From: Oligoflexia bacterium
Lineage (GTDB): Bacteria > Bdellovibrionota > UBA1018
Direction of reading: 5' to 3'
Length of the DNA: 64,000 nucleotides
NCBI GenBank assembly: GCA_023701205.1
Contig: JAMPXJ010000015.1
Location: 40,851-104,850, forward strand
Shown here: piece after piece, positions 25,909 through 34,699 of the stretch
How positions within the stretch are numbered: position 1 is the first letter of the stretch
Layout: each line of letters opens with the position of its first letter
The notes under the pieces: model-generated
The model's input: the letters and a program-made list of their open reading frames with translations, nothing else
Databases searched by the model: none
Told to the model about the DNA's origin: nothing
Position numbers and translations under genes: made by a program

Positions 25909-26842
25909 GCGCATGCGCCGGCTGGCGCGCCGGCATCACGGCGTCACGCGCGCGCTGCTCATCTGCGGCTCCTATGCCGCGTGGATCCTGCTCTTTCGCC
26001 TCCTGATCCTGACCTTCGTCACTTACTTCGTGATGTCCTCCGCGGGCGGCCCGGGCGGACGGCGGTTCGAGGAGGTCAACGAGGCGTTCGGGGGCGCGGA
26101 GATCGGGATCATCAGCCTCGCCGCCCTGAGCTATGTCGTACTGGCCCTGGCGCTCAATCCGCTCGCGTCCCGCTCACTTTGGAGCGCGCTCGTCTCGATT
26201 CTTTCGCCCGCGCGCCTCGAGCGGCGCTTCCTGCCGGGCTTCGCCAAAGGCTCCATCCTCGGGCTCGGAATGATCTTCGCCTTCCTGCTCAGCGGCTCCC
26301 ACCGCTACCTGGGCTTCTTCATCCAGTCGGAGGCGCTGGGGTTCGCCCTGGGCGGCGTCGCGCTCCGCGTGCTCGGGCTGTTCGCGCTCGCTTACTTCGA
26401 GGAGTTCATCTTCCGCGAAAAGATCCTCCGTAGCCTCCGCCCGGCGGCCCGGCCCCTCTGGACCGCTACCTTCGTCTCCACGCTCTACTGCGGCATCAAG
26501 TTGCTGCAGTTCGACCTCGGGATCATGCATCTGCTGACGCTTTTTCTCGCCTCTTTCCTGCTCACCCGGCGAGCGCTGACCGAGGATGACTTCGGCTGGG
26601 GCGCTGGCTACTGGACCGCGCTCCTCGTGGTGTTCAACCCGCTGCTGAGCCTGCCCGTGCTCGGCACCGATTTTTCCGGCGCGTTCCTGGTGAAATACCA
26701 GGCGGCGGCCGGCGAGCTCGCCGACTCCGGCGGCGGCACGCTGCGACTGCTCACCGGCGGCGCGGGCGGCCCGCTCTCCGCGATCGCGCTCCAGGCGCTG
26801 CTGATTTTAGATATTCTGAGGCCTAAATTAGGTTTAAGATGA
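25850..26842 (+). CDS. CPBP-family (CAAX protease-like) membrane protein
   Basis: A 330-residue protein with eight or so membrane segments. The motif YFEEFIFREKILRSL near the middle matches EExxxR, motif 1 of the CPBP/Abi intramembrane protease family. The second motif (FxxxH) is not clear: the segment following motif 1 reads TLYCGIKLLQ, with Lys near the His position, although a His occurs in GIMHLL. It may be an inactive or divergent member. TTG 25850 with GGAAAGG ahead is chosen as start; ATG 25802 is in frame but lies deeper in the upstream gene. Its stop overlaps the ATG of tolQ, so it is translationally tied to the Tol operon. Confidence 0.65.
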   Translation: MKSLLIARTRLLQFRIELAERMRRLARRHHGVTRALLICGSYAAWILLFRLLILTFVTYFVMSSAGGPGGRRFEEVNEAFGGAEIGIISLAALSYVVLALALNPLASRSLWSALVSILSPARLERRFLPGFAKGSILGLGMIFAFLLSGSHRYLGFFIQSEALGFALGGVALRVLGLFALAYFEEFIFREKILRSLRPAARPLWTATFVSTLYCGIKLLQFDLGIMHLLTLFLASFLLTRRALTEDDFGWGAGYWTALLVVFNPLLSLPVLGTDFSGAFLVKYQAAAGELADSGGGTLRLLTGGAGGPLSAIALQALLILDILRPKLGLR

Positions 26843-27543
26843 CTGGCATGTCACCCAACCTGAACCAAACCGGAATTCTCGGCCTCATCACCCATGCCGG
26901 CCCGATGGCGATCTTCGTGCTCCTGCTCCTCGTGGGGGCCTCCATCCACTGCTGGGCGATCATCTTCACGAAATGGCGCGCCCTCAAGCGCGCGCTCGAC
27001 GAGAACGCGCAGTTCCTGACCATCTTCTGGCATGGCAAGACGATCGACGAGATCATGGCCAAATGCGACAAGTTCAACTGCTCCCCGGTGGCCGCGGTTT
27101 TCCGCTCGGGCGTCAAGGAGCTCAAGAAGCTCTCGGCCGAGGAGCTCGCCTCGGCGGGCGTCGAGAAAGTCGACAATATCCAGCGGGCCCTCATGCGCGC
27201 GTCGAATACCGAGATGGCTCAGCTCGAGAAACACGTGAGCTGGCTCGCCACCACGGCGAGCGCGGCGCCGTTCGTGGGCCTCTTCGGCACGGTCTGGGGG
27301 ATCATGAACTCCTTCCAGAGCATCGGCGCCTCGGGCGCGGCGAACCTCGCGGTCGTGGCGCCCGGGATCTCCGAGGCGCTCATCACGACCGCGACCGGCA
27401 TCGGAGCCGCGATCCCGGCGGTGGTCGGCTACAACTATTTCGCGGGCCTGATCAAGCGCGCGGCGATCGACATGGACTCCTTCTCCCAGGACTTCATGAA
27501 CATCATCCAGCGCAGCGTGCTGGCGGGCAAGAAGGGGAATTGA
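26839..27543 (+). CDS. tolQ: Tol-Pal system proton channel TolQ
   Basis: Inner-membrane channel subunit of the Tol-Pal machine that holds the outer membrane to the inner layers during division. The 234 residues have three membrane segments, about 22-44, 138-163 and 174-200, with PFVGLFGTVWGIMNSFQSIG and VAPGISEALITTATGIGAAIP as in TolQ proper. It starts with ATGA overlap from the CPBP-like gene; a second ATG lies three codons on. TolR follows after three bases and a TolA/TonB-type gene after that. It is distinct from the AglR-like TolQ homologue at position 5; the two are only distantly alike. Confidence 0.93.
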   Translation: MTGMSPNLNQTGILGLITHAGPMAIFVLLLLVGASIHCWAIIFTKWRALKRALDENAQFLTIFWHGKTIDEIMAKCDKFNCSPVAAVFRSGVKELKKLSAEELASAGVEKVDNIQRALMRASNTEMAQLEKHVSWLATTASAAPFVGLFGTVWGIMNSFQSIGASGAANLAVVAPGISEALITTATGIGAAIPAVVGYNYFAGLIKRAAIDMDSFSQDFMNIIQRSVLAGKKGN

Positions 27544-27546
27544 CGG

Positions 27547-27984
27547 ATGGCCTTCAACGTCCAGCACCACAGCCGCGGAGCGGTCCCCTCGACGCTCGCG
27601 GAGATCAACGTCACTCCCCTCGTGGACGTGATGCTCGTGCTGCTGATCATCTTCATGATCTCGGCGCCGCTCATGCAGCAGGGCCTGCAGATCGATCTGC
27701 CGAAGGCGAACGCGGGAAGCCTCAACGAGACCCCCGACCAGCTCGTCCTCATGGTGAACCGGCAGCGCCAGATCCTCATCAACGACAAGGTCATCGCGCC
27801 CGGAACGCTCCGGCCGCGCCTCGAGGCGATCGTCGCGGCGAAGCCGCAGGTCGAGGTTTTCATCCAGGCCGATCGCGCGGTACCCTACGGGTTCATCGCG
27901 CAGGTCATGGCCGAGGTGAAGCGTTCCAAGATCCACCGCGTGGGCCTCGTGACGGAGCCCGGAGATCCCAATCTCAAACTTTGA
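27547..27984 (+). CDS. tolR: Tol-Pal system protein TolR
   Basis: Partner of TolQ. The 145 residues contain a cytoplasmic N-terminus, one membrane helix with the conserved Asp in TPLVDVMLVLLIIFMISAPL and a periplasmic domain ending KRSKIHRVGLVTEP. The segment INVTPLVDVMLVLLIIFM is the ExbD/TolR signature. It starts three bases after tolQ and is followed by the TolA/TonB-type gene after 15 bases, with GAGGTGAG ahead. The classical order tolQ-tolR-tolA is kept here, but tolB is displaced to 34700. Confidence 0.93.
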   Translation: MAFNVQHHSRGAVPSTLAEINVTPLVDVMLVLLIIFMISAPLMQQGLQIDLPKANAGSLNETPDQLVLMVNRQRQILINDKVIAPGTLRPRLEAIVAAKPQVEVFIQADRAVPYGFIAQVMAEVKRSKIHRVGLVTEPGDPNLKL

Positions 27985-27999
27985 GGTGAGACAACGGAG

Positions 28000-28815
28000 A
28001 TGAGAGCCTCCGCAAGCCAGATTCCACCCATGCCACCCCGCTTGCGGCGCTCCGCGCATCCCGCGGAGCAGGGACTCTCGTTCGGAATGCGCTGGTCCTT
28101 CGGGATCCATGCCGCGATCCTCGCGTACGTGGTCCTCAAGAGCCTCGTTTTCCCGGGCAAGCCGATCGTCTATACGCCTTCGCTTCGGGTGGACATCGTG
28201 GGCCTTCCCGACGTTCTCAAGAAGGATCTTCCGTCGCTGGCCAAGGTCCCGCCCCCCGTTTCCGGGAGCGAGGCCCCGTCGAAGAGCGCTCCGGCCCCGA
28301 AGTCCAAGTCCGAGCCCGCCGCGCCCGACGAGATGGTCCTGAAGCCCAAGAAGGCCGATCCGAAGGCCGAGGCGCAGGAGCGGCAGAAAAAGCTGAAGAA
28401 CGCGCTCGCCCGCATCAAGGCGCTCGACAAGATCTCCGGCGAGCCCCAGAAGCAGCAGGCACCGATGCCCGGCATCCTGCTCAAGGGCAACGTGATTTCG
28501 CGCGGGACGAGCCTCGAAGGCAACGCCCGGGAATCCTCCGAAGCCGGCTACTTCGACACGCTCCGCGAACGACTCCGCGAGAACTGGATGCTTCCGGTCT
28601 GGCTCGCCCGCCAGAAGCTCTCGGCACAGATCAACATCTTCATCGACACGCGCGGCCAGCTGCGCGGCTTCACGATCGTTCGTTCCTCGGGCAACCCGCA
28701 GTTCGACGAGGCCGTGAAGAAGACGCTGACCCAGAGCCAGCCCTTTCCGCCTCCCCCCGAGGCGATCGCCGGCACGCTCATGAGCAACGGGGTGCTGGTC
28801 GGGTTCCCGCTGTGA
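28000..28815 (+). CDS. tolA: TolA/TonB-type energy transducer
   Basis: A 271-residue protein anchored by one helix (about 31-47, WSFGIHAAILAYVVLKS), with a Lys/Pro/Ala-rich periplasmic stalk (60-150) and a TonB-type C-terminal domain: YFDTLRERLRENWMLPVWLA, then INIFIDTRGQLRGFTIVRSS and NPQFDEAVKKTL. This domain contacts TolB, Pal or an outer-membrane protein. The position after tolQ-tolR makes TolA the best name, though the tail is of the TonB_C kind, as is common outside gammaproteobacteria. It ends nine bases before the convergent GT2 gene. Confidence 0.85.
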   Translation: MRASASQIPPMPPRLRRSAHPAEQGLSFGMRWSFGIHAAILAYVVLKSLVFPGKPIVYTPSLRVDIVGLPDVLKKDLPSLAKVPPPVSGSEAPSKSAPAPKSKSEPAAPDEMVLKPKKADPKAEAQERQKKLKNALARIKALDKISGEPQKQQAPMPGILLKGNVISRGTSLEGNARESSEAGYFDTLRERLRENWMLPVWLARQKLSAQINIFIDTRGQLRGFTIVRSSGNPQFDEAVKKTLTQSQPFPPPPEAIAGTLMSNGVLVGFPL

Positions 28816-28824
28816 GGCGAAATC

Positions 28825-29967
28825 TCACTGCGTCCTTTTCCAAAGATGCGCCTGGAAGATCCCGAGCAGCAAGGTCATGGGGATCACCGTCAGATAGACG
28901 CAGAAAAGCGCGAGCCTGACGAAATCCAATCCGCCATAGTTCGTCAGATACCAGCGCCAGAAGAGATAGCCTCCGCCTGCGAGGAAGGTCCCCGAGAAGA
29001 AAACGAGGGCCCAGAAAAGCACGTCCTCCGGGAGCCGCGTCAGGAACTGCGATAGCGCCGGCTGCGGCCTTCGGGTCGGGCTGCTCACGTATAGCAGCAG
29101 CGCCATGCTGAAGGACATCGCGCCGTAAAATCCCACGACCGTGCCGACCGCCAGGGTATGAGGCCCGAAAAGGCCCACGTCGCCGAAAACCGGAAACGGA
29201 CCCCAGATGCAGGGCACCGCGATCACGAGCGAGCCCGCCAGAAGCGCCAGCCCGAGATACCAGAAGAACCAGGGCGCGCCCGCGAGGATCACCAGCAGGT
29301 GCCTCATCCCGTCGCGCCAGCTTTTCAAGTGCGGGGTGCGCCCCGGCGGCCCTGCCCGGAGCACCACCGGAGTCTCCAGTATCCGCGCGCCGCGATTGGC
29401 CGCCTGGATGAGCAGCGCCGACGCGAACTCCATTCCCGCGCTCCGGAGCTTCCACCGGAGATAACTCTCGCGCCTGAGGCAGCGGATCCCGGAGTTGCAG
29501 TCGGTGATCGGGACGCCATAAAGGGACCGGATCAGCCAGGAGAGCACGGGCGTTCCCAGATAACGATGGGTCCAAGGCATGGCGCCGGGCTCGATTTCGC
29601 CCGCGAGCCGCGATCCCAGGACCAGGTCCGCGCCCTGACGGACGGCCATCTTCACCAGGGCGACGGCGTCGCGTGGCCGATAAGTCCCATCCGCGTCCGC
29701 GTAGACGACCCATTCGGTTTCGGCGTTCAGGATTCCGGAGCCCAGGGCGGCACCATAACCGCGCGTCATCACCTCGACGACCCTCGCTCCGCCTTCGCGG
29801 GCGATCTCACGCGAACGGTCGGTCGAGCCGTTGTCGGCCACGAGGACTTCCCAATCCACGCCCGTATCGCCCTTGAAAGCGTCCGAGCACTCGCGCAGCA
29901 GCTCTCCGAGCGTGCGTTCCTCGTTGAGGCACGGAATGAGAAAGGTCGCACTAGGCCTAGAATCCAT
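28825..29967 (-). CDS. Family 2 glycosyltransferase with membrane tail
   Basis: A 380-residue dolichol-phosphate-mannose-synthase-like enzyme that moves a sugar from a nucleotide donor to a lipid carrier or glycan. The GT-A core is at the N-terminus: FLIPCLNEERTLGELL, VADNGSTDRS, and the metal-binding DAD at residues 91-93 in VVYADADGTYRPRD. Four membrane segments fill the C-terminal 150 residues. It overlaps the stop of the next upstream gene by 11 bases, a membrane protein of GT-C appearance that could use the lipid-linked sugar this enzyme makes. The gene points toward tolA and belongs to the glycan block lying between tolA and tolB. Confidence 0.87.
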   Translation of the reverse strand: MDSRPSATFLIPCLNEERTLGELLRECSDAFKGDTGVDWEVLVADNGSTDRSREIAREGGARVVEVMTRGYGAALGSGILNAETEWVVYADADGTYRPRDAVALVKMAVRQGADLVLGSRLAGEIEPGAMPWTHRYLGTPVLSWLIRSLYGVPITDCNSGIRCLRRESYLRWKLRSAGMEFASALLIQAANRGARILETPVVLRAGPPGRTPHLKSWRDGMRHLLVILAGAPWFFWYLGLALLAGSLVIAVPCIWGPFPVFGDVGLFGPHTLAVGTVVGFYGAMSFSMALLLYVSSPTRRPQPALSQFLTRLPEDVLFWALVFFSGTFLAGGGYLFWRWYLTNYGGLDFVRLALFCVYLTVIPMTLLLGIFQAHLWKRTQ

Positions 29968-31420
29968 AATCCTTCAATCGTTGGAGGGCGCTCCGCCAGC
30001 GTTCGGCGCTCGGGCCTGCGGCCCACACGTCCGAAAGCATGAAATCGCTGAGGTCCCAGATCCGCTCCTCGGTTGCCTGCTTCGGGTAATTCCAAACGTA
30101 AATATAGAAGTTCCGGTGCCCGAGCGCATGGACGAGGACTCCCTGGAGCGTGAGTACGATCATTGTAATATGAATCCAGTACGGAAAACGCGCCTTTTTT
30201 TTCTCGCGCCAACGCAAGAGATCCTCGAAGCCCAGGGTCAGCGGAAGCCAGGCATAAGGCAGGAGATCGTAAAGATAGCGGGCTCCGTAGGACCAGGTGC
30301 TGTGCCAGAACTCGAGAAAGCAGAGCGTGGTGAAGTAAAACACCAGGCCGATGCCGATCGCGCGCCAGAAAGCCGACGGCATTCCCGCCTCGAGCTTCCG
30401 GGACGCGAACTTCGGAATCCGCAGGCTCAATACCGCATCGAAAAGCTCGCCGAAGCCGAGCGCCGGAAGCAGACGCCGCCAGAGGAGCGGCACCAGGAAT
30501 AGAAGCGGGAGAAAAACGATCGCGCCCCGATTGGGCGAGACGAGAAGCCCGGCGAGTCCCGCGGGAAAATTCATCCGATAAATCGTGATCGACTCGCCGG
30601 TGTGCTCCAACGTGGCCCGGAGCAAAGCCCCGCCGTAGCCGATCCAGCTTCCGAAGATCTCGACATTCAGCCAGGTGACCGGCGCCACGATCGCCAGCGC
30701 GGCCGCTCCGTAGCGAAGCCGCTGGGCCCAGCTCCGGAAAACCAGCACCATCGGAAAAACCAGATAGATGTCCTGCGGACGGGTGACCCACAAGAGGCCA
30801 TGCAGCAGCCCCAGCGCGACGGAGGCCCGCTCGAGCGCCTTTTTCCTCTCCTCCGCGCATAGCGCATGGAACACCGGCAGGATCAGGACCATGATCAGGA
30901 CGGAAGCCACCTGATTCGAGAGTCCCTGCGCCCCCAGGCTCCAGTGCCAGGTGCCGAAGGCGAAAGCCAGGGTCGAGAGAAATGCCGCCACGGGGCTGGC
31001 AAAACGGAGCAGGAAGCGGAACAGGAGCACGGTCGCCGCGACCGCCAGGAAGATCGCGTTGGCTCGCGAAACACGGCTGATGTGGTCATGGGTCCACTCC
31101 TCCGTGAACAGGTCCACGAACGCGTAGAAAGGCACCGTGAAGGCCGCCATCCCCAGGAAGCTCCGGGGGTACCAGTTCTCGCCGATGCCGACCGCGGCAT
31201 ATGCGACCCCGTTCAACTCCTGTTTGAAAGGGTTCAGCGTGATCGTGTGGTGCTTGAGGATCGCGACTGGCCAGTAGCGCGACGAGATCGTATCGCCCGA
31301 GGTATTTTCCAGCCGGGTGGGATCGTATAGAAGCACGCTCAAGGCCACCAGCGCGCCGGTCAGGATCGCGACGAGGCGCCGCTTCCTGGCGTCCGGATTG
31401 CGGTGGGATACGGATCGCAT
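29957..31420 (-). CDS. Polytopic membrane protein, GT-C glycosyltransferase-like
   Basis: A 487-residue protein with ten or more membrane segments. The first periplasmic loop carries acidic residues (SGDTISSRYWPVAIL, later DLFTEEWTHDHISR), the layout of GT-C enzymes such as mannosyl- or arabinosyltransferases that take sugars from polyprenyl-phosphate carriers. No narrower family is recognised. The start is put at ATG 31420 ahead of the basic leader MRSVSHRNPDARKRRL; an ATG at 31462 is in frame. The GT2 gene downstream overlaps its end by 11 bases, consistent with a donor-maker and user pair. It diverges from the oxidoreductase gene. Confidence 0.72.
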   Translation of the reverse strand: MRSVSHRNPDARKRRLVAILTGALVALSVLLYDPTRLENTSGDTISSRYWPVAILKHHTITLNPFKQELNGVAYAAVGIGENWYPRSFLGMAAFTVPFYAFVDLFTEEWTHDHISRVSRANAIFLAVAATVLLFRFLLRFASPVAAFLSTLAFAFGTWHWSLGAQGLSNQVASVLIMVLILPVFHALCAEERKKALERASVALGLLHGLLWVTRPQDIYLVFPMVLVFRSWAQRLRYGAAALAIVAPVTWLNVEIFGSWIGYGGALLRATLEHTGESITIYRMNFPAGLAGLLVSPNRGAIVFLPLLFLVPLLWRRLLPALGFGELFDAVLSLRIPKFASRKLEAGMPSAFWRAIGIGLVFYFTTLCFLEFWHSTWSYGARYLYDLLPYAWLPLTLGFEDLLRWREKKKARFPYWIHITMIVLTLQGVLVHALGHRNFYIYVWNYPKQATEERIWDLSDFMLSDVWAAGPSAERWRSALQRLKDYGF

Positions 31421-31515
31421 GCCGTTAAAAATAGTGCCCGCCTCACGAGTTGAAGTCCACATTTTCTTGCGTTTGCGCTGTCCGGAGGCGCACTTTACCG
31501 ATAAACTTTTCCTCG

Positions 31516-32586
31516 ATGAAGCCCGGCTCCTCCAAAGTCAAAGTCGCCGCGATCGGCCTCGGCTGGGTCACGACCCACCGCCATCTCCCCGCCCTGGACT
31601 CCGATCCCTCCTTCGAAGTCGTGGGCGTGATCGATAAGTCACCGGGCCGGGCGCAATCCGTCGCGGGTGAAAGAGGCTACGCGCGCTTTTCGGAGGCCTC
31701 TTCCCTGGCGCAGGTTCCGTGGCTCGATGAGGTCGATGCCGTCACCGTGGGCTCCAGCCCCTTCAGCCATCACGCGCTCATCCGGGAGGCGCTTTCGCTC
31801 GGCAAGCACGTGCTCACCGAGAAACCTTTCACCATGACCGTGAAGGAGGGCGAAGAGCTCGTGAAGCTCGCCAAGGAGAAGGGCCTCATTCTCGCGGTGG
31901 TCCACAACTTCCAGTTCTCGAAGTCCGCCCGCCGTTTTCAAGCTGATCGCGATGCGGGGACGCTGGGCGAGATCCGTTCCGTCTTCGCCGTTCAGCTGGG
32001 CAACCCCGCGCGCCGCCTCCCGGTCTGGTACGAAGAGCTCCCCCTCGGGCTTTTCTACGACGAGAGCCCGCATTTCTTCTATCTGCTCGAGCGGCTGTCG
32101 CCCGGCCCGCTGCGCTTCGTGCGCTCCGACGTCTTCCCGAGCACCTGCGGGCTGAAGACTCCGGCCTCGATCACGACCCACTACTCGTGCGCGACCCGCG
32201 CGGGCCGCGAGATCCCGGTGACCATGGTCATGAATTTCGAAAGCCCGGTGAGCGAGTGGCACCTCACCGTCCTGGGCGAGAAGGCGCTCGCGGATCTCGA
32301 CATCTTCCGCGACATCTACGTCCGCCTTCCGAATGACGGGCTTCACACCACCCGGACCGTCTTCCGAACCACGGTCGCGTCGACAATCCAGCACTGGGGA
32401 CAGCACTTCACCACCGGCATCCAGCACCTCGCGGGAACCCTCCGTTACGGCAACCCCGAGGTCTTCGGGCGTTTCGCCCGCGCGGTCCGGACCGGGGTGG
32501 CGCCCGAGGGAATCTCCGCCGACGATGCCCTGGCGGTACTCAAGCGTCAGCACGAAGTGCTGGAGCGCCACTCGAAGCTCACATGA
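31516..32586 (+). CDS. Gfo/Idh/MocA-family sugar oxidoreductase
   Basis: A 356-residue NAD(P)-dependent oxidoreductase acting on a sugar or nucleotide sugar. The Rossmann start VKVAAIGLGWVTTHRHLPAL, the acidic VVGVIDKSP and the family motif HVLTEKPFTMT, whose Lys is catalytic, are all present. The C-terminal beta-sheet domain starts near residue 120. The start is set at 31516 just before the Rossmann fold, rather than 31450. Its stop overlaps the ATG of a GT4 gene by four bases (ATGA), which argues that it makes or modifies the sugar that enzyme transfers. Confidence 0.88.
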   Translation: MKPGSSKVKVAAIGLGWVTTHRHLPALDSDPSFEVVGVIDKSPGRAQSVAGERGYARFSEASSLAQVPWLDEVDAVTVGSSPFSHHALIREALSLGKHVLTEKPFTMTVKEGEELVKLAKEKGLILAVVHNFQFSKSARRFQADRDAGTLGEIRSVFAVQLGNPARRLPVWYEELPLGLFYDESPHFFYLLERLSPGPLRFVRSDVFPSTCGLKTPASITTHYSCATRAGREIPVTMVMNFESPVSEWHLTVLGEKALADLDIFRDIYVRLPNDGLHTTRTVFRTTVASTIQHWGQHFTTGIQHLAGTLRYGNPEVFGRFARAVRTGVAPEGISADDALAVLKRQHEVLERHSKLT

Positions 32587-33749
32587 GAATCCTCGTCGTC
32601 AGCCACTTCTTCGCCGAGCATCGGGGCGGCATCGAAATCGTGGCCGAGCAGCTTTCGCGCGCGCTCGTGCCACGGGGCTTCGCGCTCACCTGGGCGGCCA
32701 CCGCGAAATCGGCGCCCGCCGGCGCTCCCTCCGAGGCCGGCCGCATCAGCCGGATGGCCATGAGCGGGATCGATCCGTTCGAAGCGCGATTAGGATTGCC
32801 TTACCCGCTTTGGAGCCCGCGCTCGCTCGCGCGCCTCTGGAAGCTCGTCGGCAACTGCGATGCGGTCCATCTCCACGACTACATCTACTTCGGCAGCATC
32901 TGCGCGTTCCTCTTCGCGCGCCTGCGGCGGCGTCCCGTGCTCGTCACGCAGCATATCGGTGAGATTCCGTTCAAAAGCCCGCTTTTTCGCGGTCTGCTCG
33001 CTCTCGCGAACGCCACGCTCGGGCGGCTGATCCTGGGTAAGGCACACCAGGTGTTCTTCGTCAGCGAGGGCGTGCGCACCTATTTCGCTTCGCGGATGCG
33101 CTTCCGCAACCCGCCGCGGGTGGTGATGAACGGCCTGGATACGGAGCTTTTCCGCCCGGACCCCGAGCAGGGGCAGGCTGTTCGCCGGGAGCTCGGCCTC
33201 GAACCCGGCAAACCCGTGTTCCTCTTCGTCGGACGGTTCGTCGAGAAAAAAGGATTGAACCTCCTGCGTGAGCTCGCCCGGGCGCTTCCGTCCGCGCAGT
33301 GGCTCTTCGCCGGCTGGGGTCCGCTGGATCCGGAGAGCTGGGGTCTTCCTCAAGTGAAGGTGTTGCGCGGACTCCAGGGCGCCGCGATCGCCCGGCTTTA
33401 CCGCGCGGCGGATCTGCTCGTGCTGCCGAGCCGTGGCGAGGGCTTCCCGCTCGTGGTGCAGGAAGCCCTGGCCTGCGGCACTCCCGTGCTGATCAGCACC
33501 GAGACCGCGGAGGCGTGCCCCGAGGCGCTCGAGGCGCAGGCGCTTCTCCACGAGAAAGTCGAGGGAAGTCGCGACGACCTTCCGGCCTGGAAGGAGCGCC
33601 TGGAAACGGTCGCGCGCGATCCCTCGAGCCTCTCGATCCCGCGCGATCGGGCGGCGGCCTTCGCGGCGCGACGATGGTCCTGGGAAAGGACCGCCGAGAT
33701 TTACGCGACCGCTTACCGCGCGCTCAGGCTTTCCGCGCCAGGATCATAA
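32583..33749 (+). CDS. Family 4 glycosyltransferase
   Basis: A 388-residue GT-B enzyme. The N-terminal acceptor domain opens with ILVVSHFFAEHRGGIEIVAE. The donor domain has KPVFLFVGRFVEKKGLNLLR and the retaining-GT4 signature VLPSRGEGFPLVVQEALACG with its E(x7)E pair. The substrate cannot be told. It is translationally coupled to the oxidoreductase upstream and overlaps the end of the convergent methyltransferase gene by 26 bases. It is part of the surface-glycan block between tolA and tolB. Confidence 0.9.
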   Translation: MRILVVSHFFAEHRGGIEIVAEQLSRALVPRGFALTWAATAKSAPAGAPSEAGRISRMAMSGIDPFEARLGLPYPLWSPRSLARLWKLVGNCDAVHLHDYIYFGSICAFLFARLRRRPVLVTQHIGEIPFKSPLFRGLLALANATLGRLILGKAHQVFFVSEGVRTYFASRMRFRNPPRVVMNGLDTELFRPDPEQGQAVRRELGLEPGKPVFLFVGRFVEKKGLNLLRELARALPSAQWLFAGWGPLDPESWGLPQVKVLRGLQGAAIARLYRAADLLVLPSRGEGFPLVVQEALACGTPVLISTETAEACPEALEAQALLHEKVEGSRDDLPAWKERLETVARDPSSLSIPRDRAAAFAARRWSWERTAEIYATAYRALRLSAPGS

Positions 33750-34578
33750 GGCATCCGCAAGGCTCGTCGCCCGGGACCTCCACCGGCTCCGTGCCCACGC
33801 CCAGCGCGACGGTCGCGGCGATCGCGCCGCGCACGGGTTTCGGCAGCTTCACCGATTGCTTGCGCAGCCGCAGCGTCTTCTGGATCTCGATGGGGCGCTT
33901 GCGCTCTCCGAAAACCTTGTAAAGCAGCCCACCCGTCACGCGAACGAGGGATTCCCAGCGGCGGATCTGCGCCGCGCTCAGAAAGCGGGTCGCTCTTTCG
34001 ACGGTCAGTCCGGCGCGGCCCAGCTCGCGCTTCCAGTCCTCCACGCTCCAGTATCTCAAGTGCGCCAGCTGGCGATCGAGCGTTTGGAGATAGCGCTCGC
34101 GGGAGATCCAGGGCCGCGCCGAACCGCGAAGGCAATCATGGAAACGGTCCGCGGGCACCGTGAAAAGGAAAGCCCCTCCCGGCTTCAGGACGCGGCCGAC
34201 TTCCCGGATCGTGCCTTCGATCGCGTCGATATGCTCGAGGACCGAGTTGGAAAAAACGAAATCGAACTTCCCTTCGGGCTCGGGGATCGCCGCTGCCGAA
34301 GCCACGTGCACCTGCCGGTAAAGCCCGCTGGCCTCGGCCATCCTGGTCTCATAGGCATCGAGATCCATCCCCACCCAGTCGCGCCTGCCGCCGCGCTCGG
34401 CCACGACGCGCGTCAGCTTGCCATCCCCGCAGCCCAGGTCCAGTCCCAGCCCCTCGGGAAAAGGGTAGCTCAGCACGTGAGCGATCTCCACGGCCCGCCA
34501 ATAGGCCGTCGCAGGTTGAAAAGGATAAATGCGAACGAACTCCTCGAGCAGGCTTTCTCGCGGCGTCTGAAGCGTCAT
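33724..34578 (-). CDS. Class I SAM-dependent methyltransferase
   Basis: A 284-residue enzyme. The SAM pocket is plain: LGLDLGCGDGKLTRVV (motif I), WVGMDLDA (motif II), FDFVFSNSVLEHIDAIEGTI and VLKPGGAFLFTVP. The open frame runs upstream to 35019, but that part is antisense to tolB and is excluded; ATG 34578 or 34608 is the start, with no strong ribosome site at either. The motifs are those of the methyltransferase 11 group often seen in glycan or lipid clusters. It is convergent with the GT4 gene and divergent from tolB. Confidence 0.85.
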   Translation of the reverse strand: MTLQTPRESLLEEFVRIYPFQPATAYWRAVEIAHVLSYPFPEGLGLDLGCGDGKLTRVVAERGGRRDWVGMDLDAYETRMAEASGLYRQVHVASAAAIPEPEGKFDFVFSNSVLEHIDAIEGTIREVGRVLKPGGAFLFTVPADRFHDCLRGSARPWISRERYLQTLDRQLAHLRYWSVEDWKRELGRAGLTVERATRFLSAAQIRRWESLVRVTGGLLYKVFGERKRPIEIQKTLRLRKQSVKLPKPVRGAIAATVALGVGTEPVEVPGDEPCGCLMILARKA

Positions 34579-34699
34579 CCTGAGATGATCGCATATTTCT
34601 GGCCGCATCGCATTTTTAGTGACAGGTGCGGAACTGACGAGACCATCCCGCCCGCTTCTCCAATAGAATTTTGAAGCGAAATCCCCTATCATCTTTCCC

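Noticed and set aside
28816..28835. Short inverted repeat GTGAG-CTCAC between tolA and the GT2 gene as terminator
   Set aside because: The stem is only five pairs with no T run on either strand.
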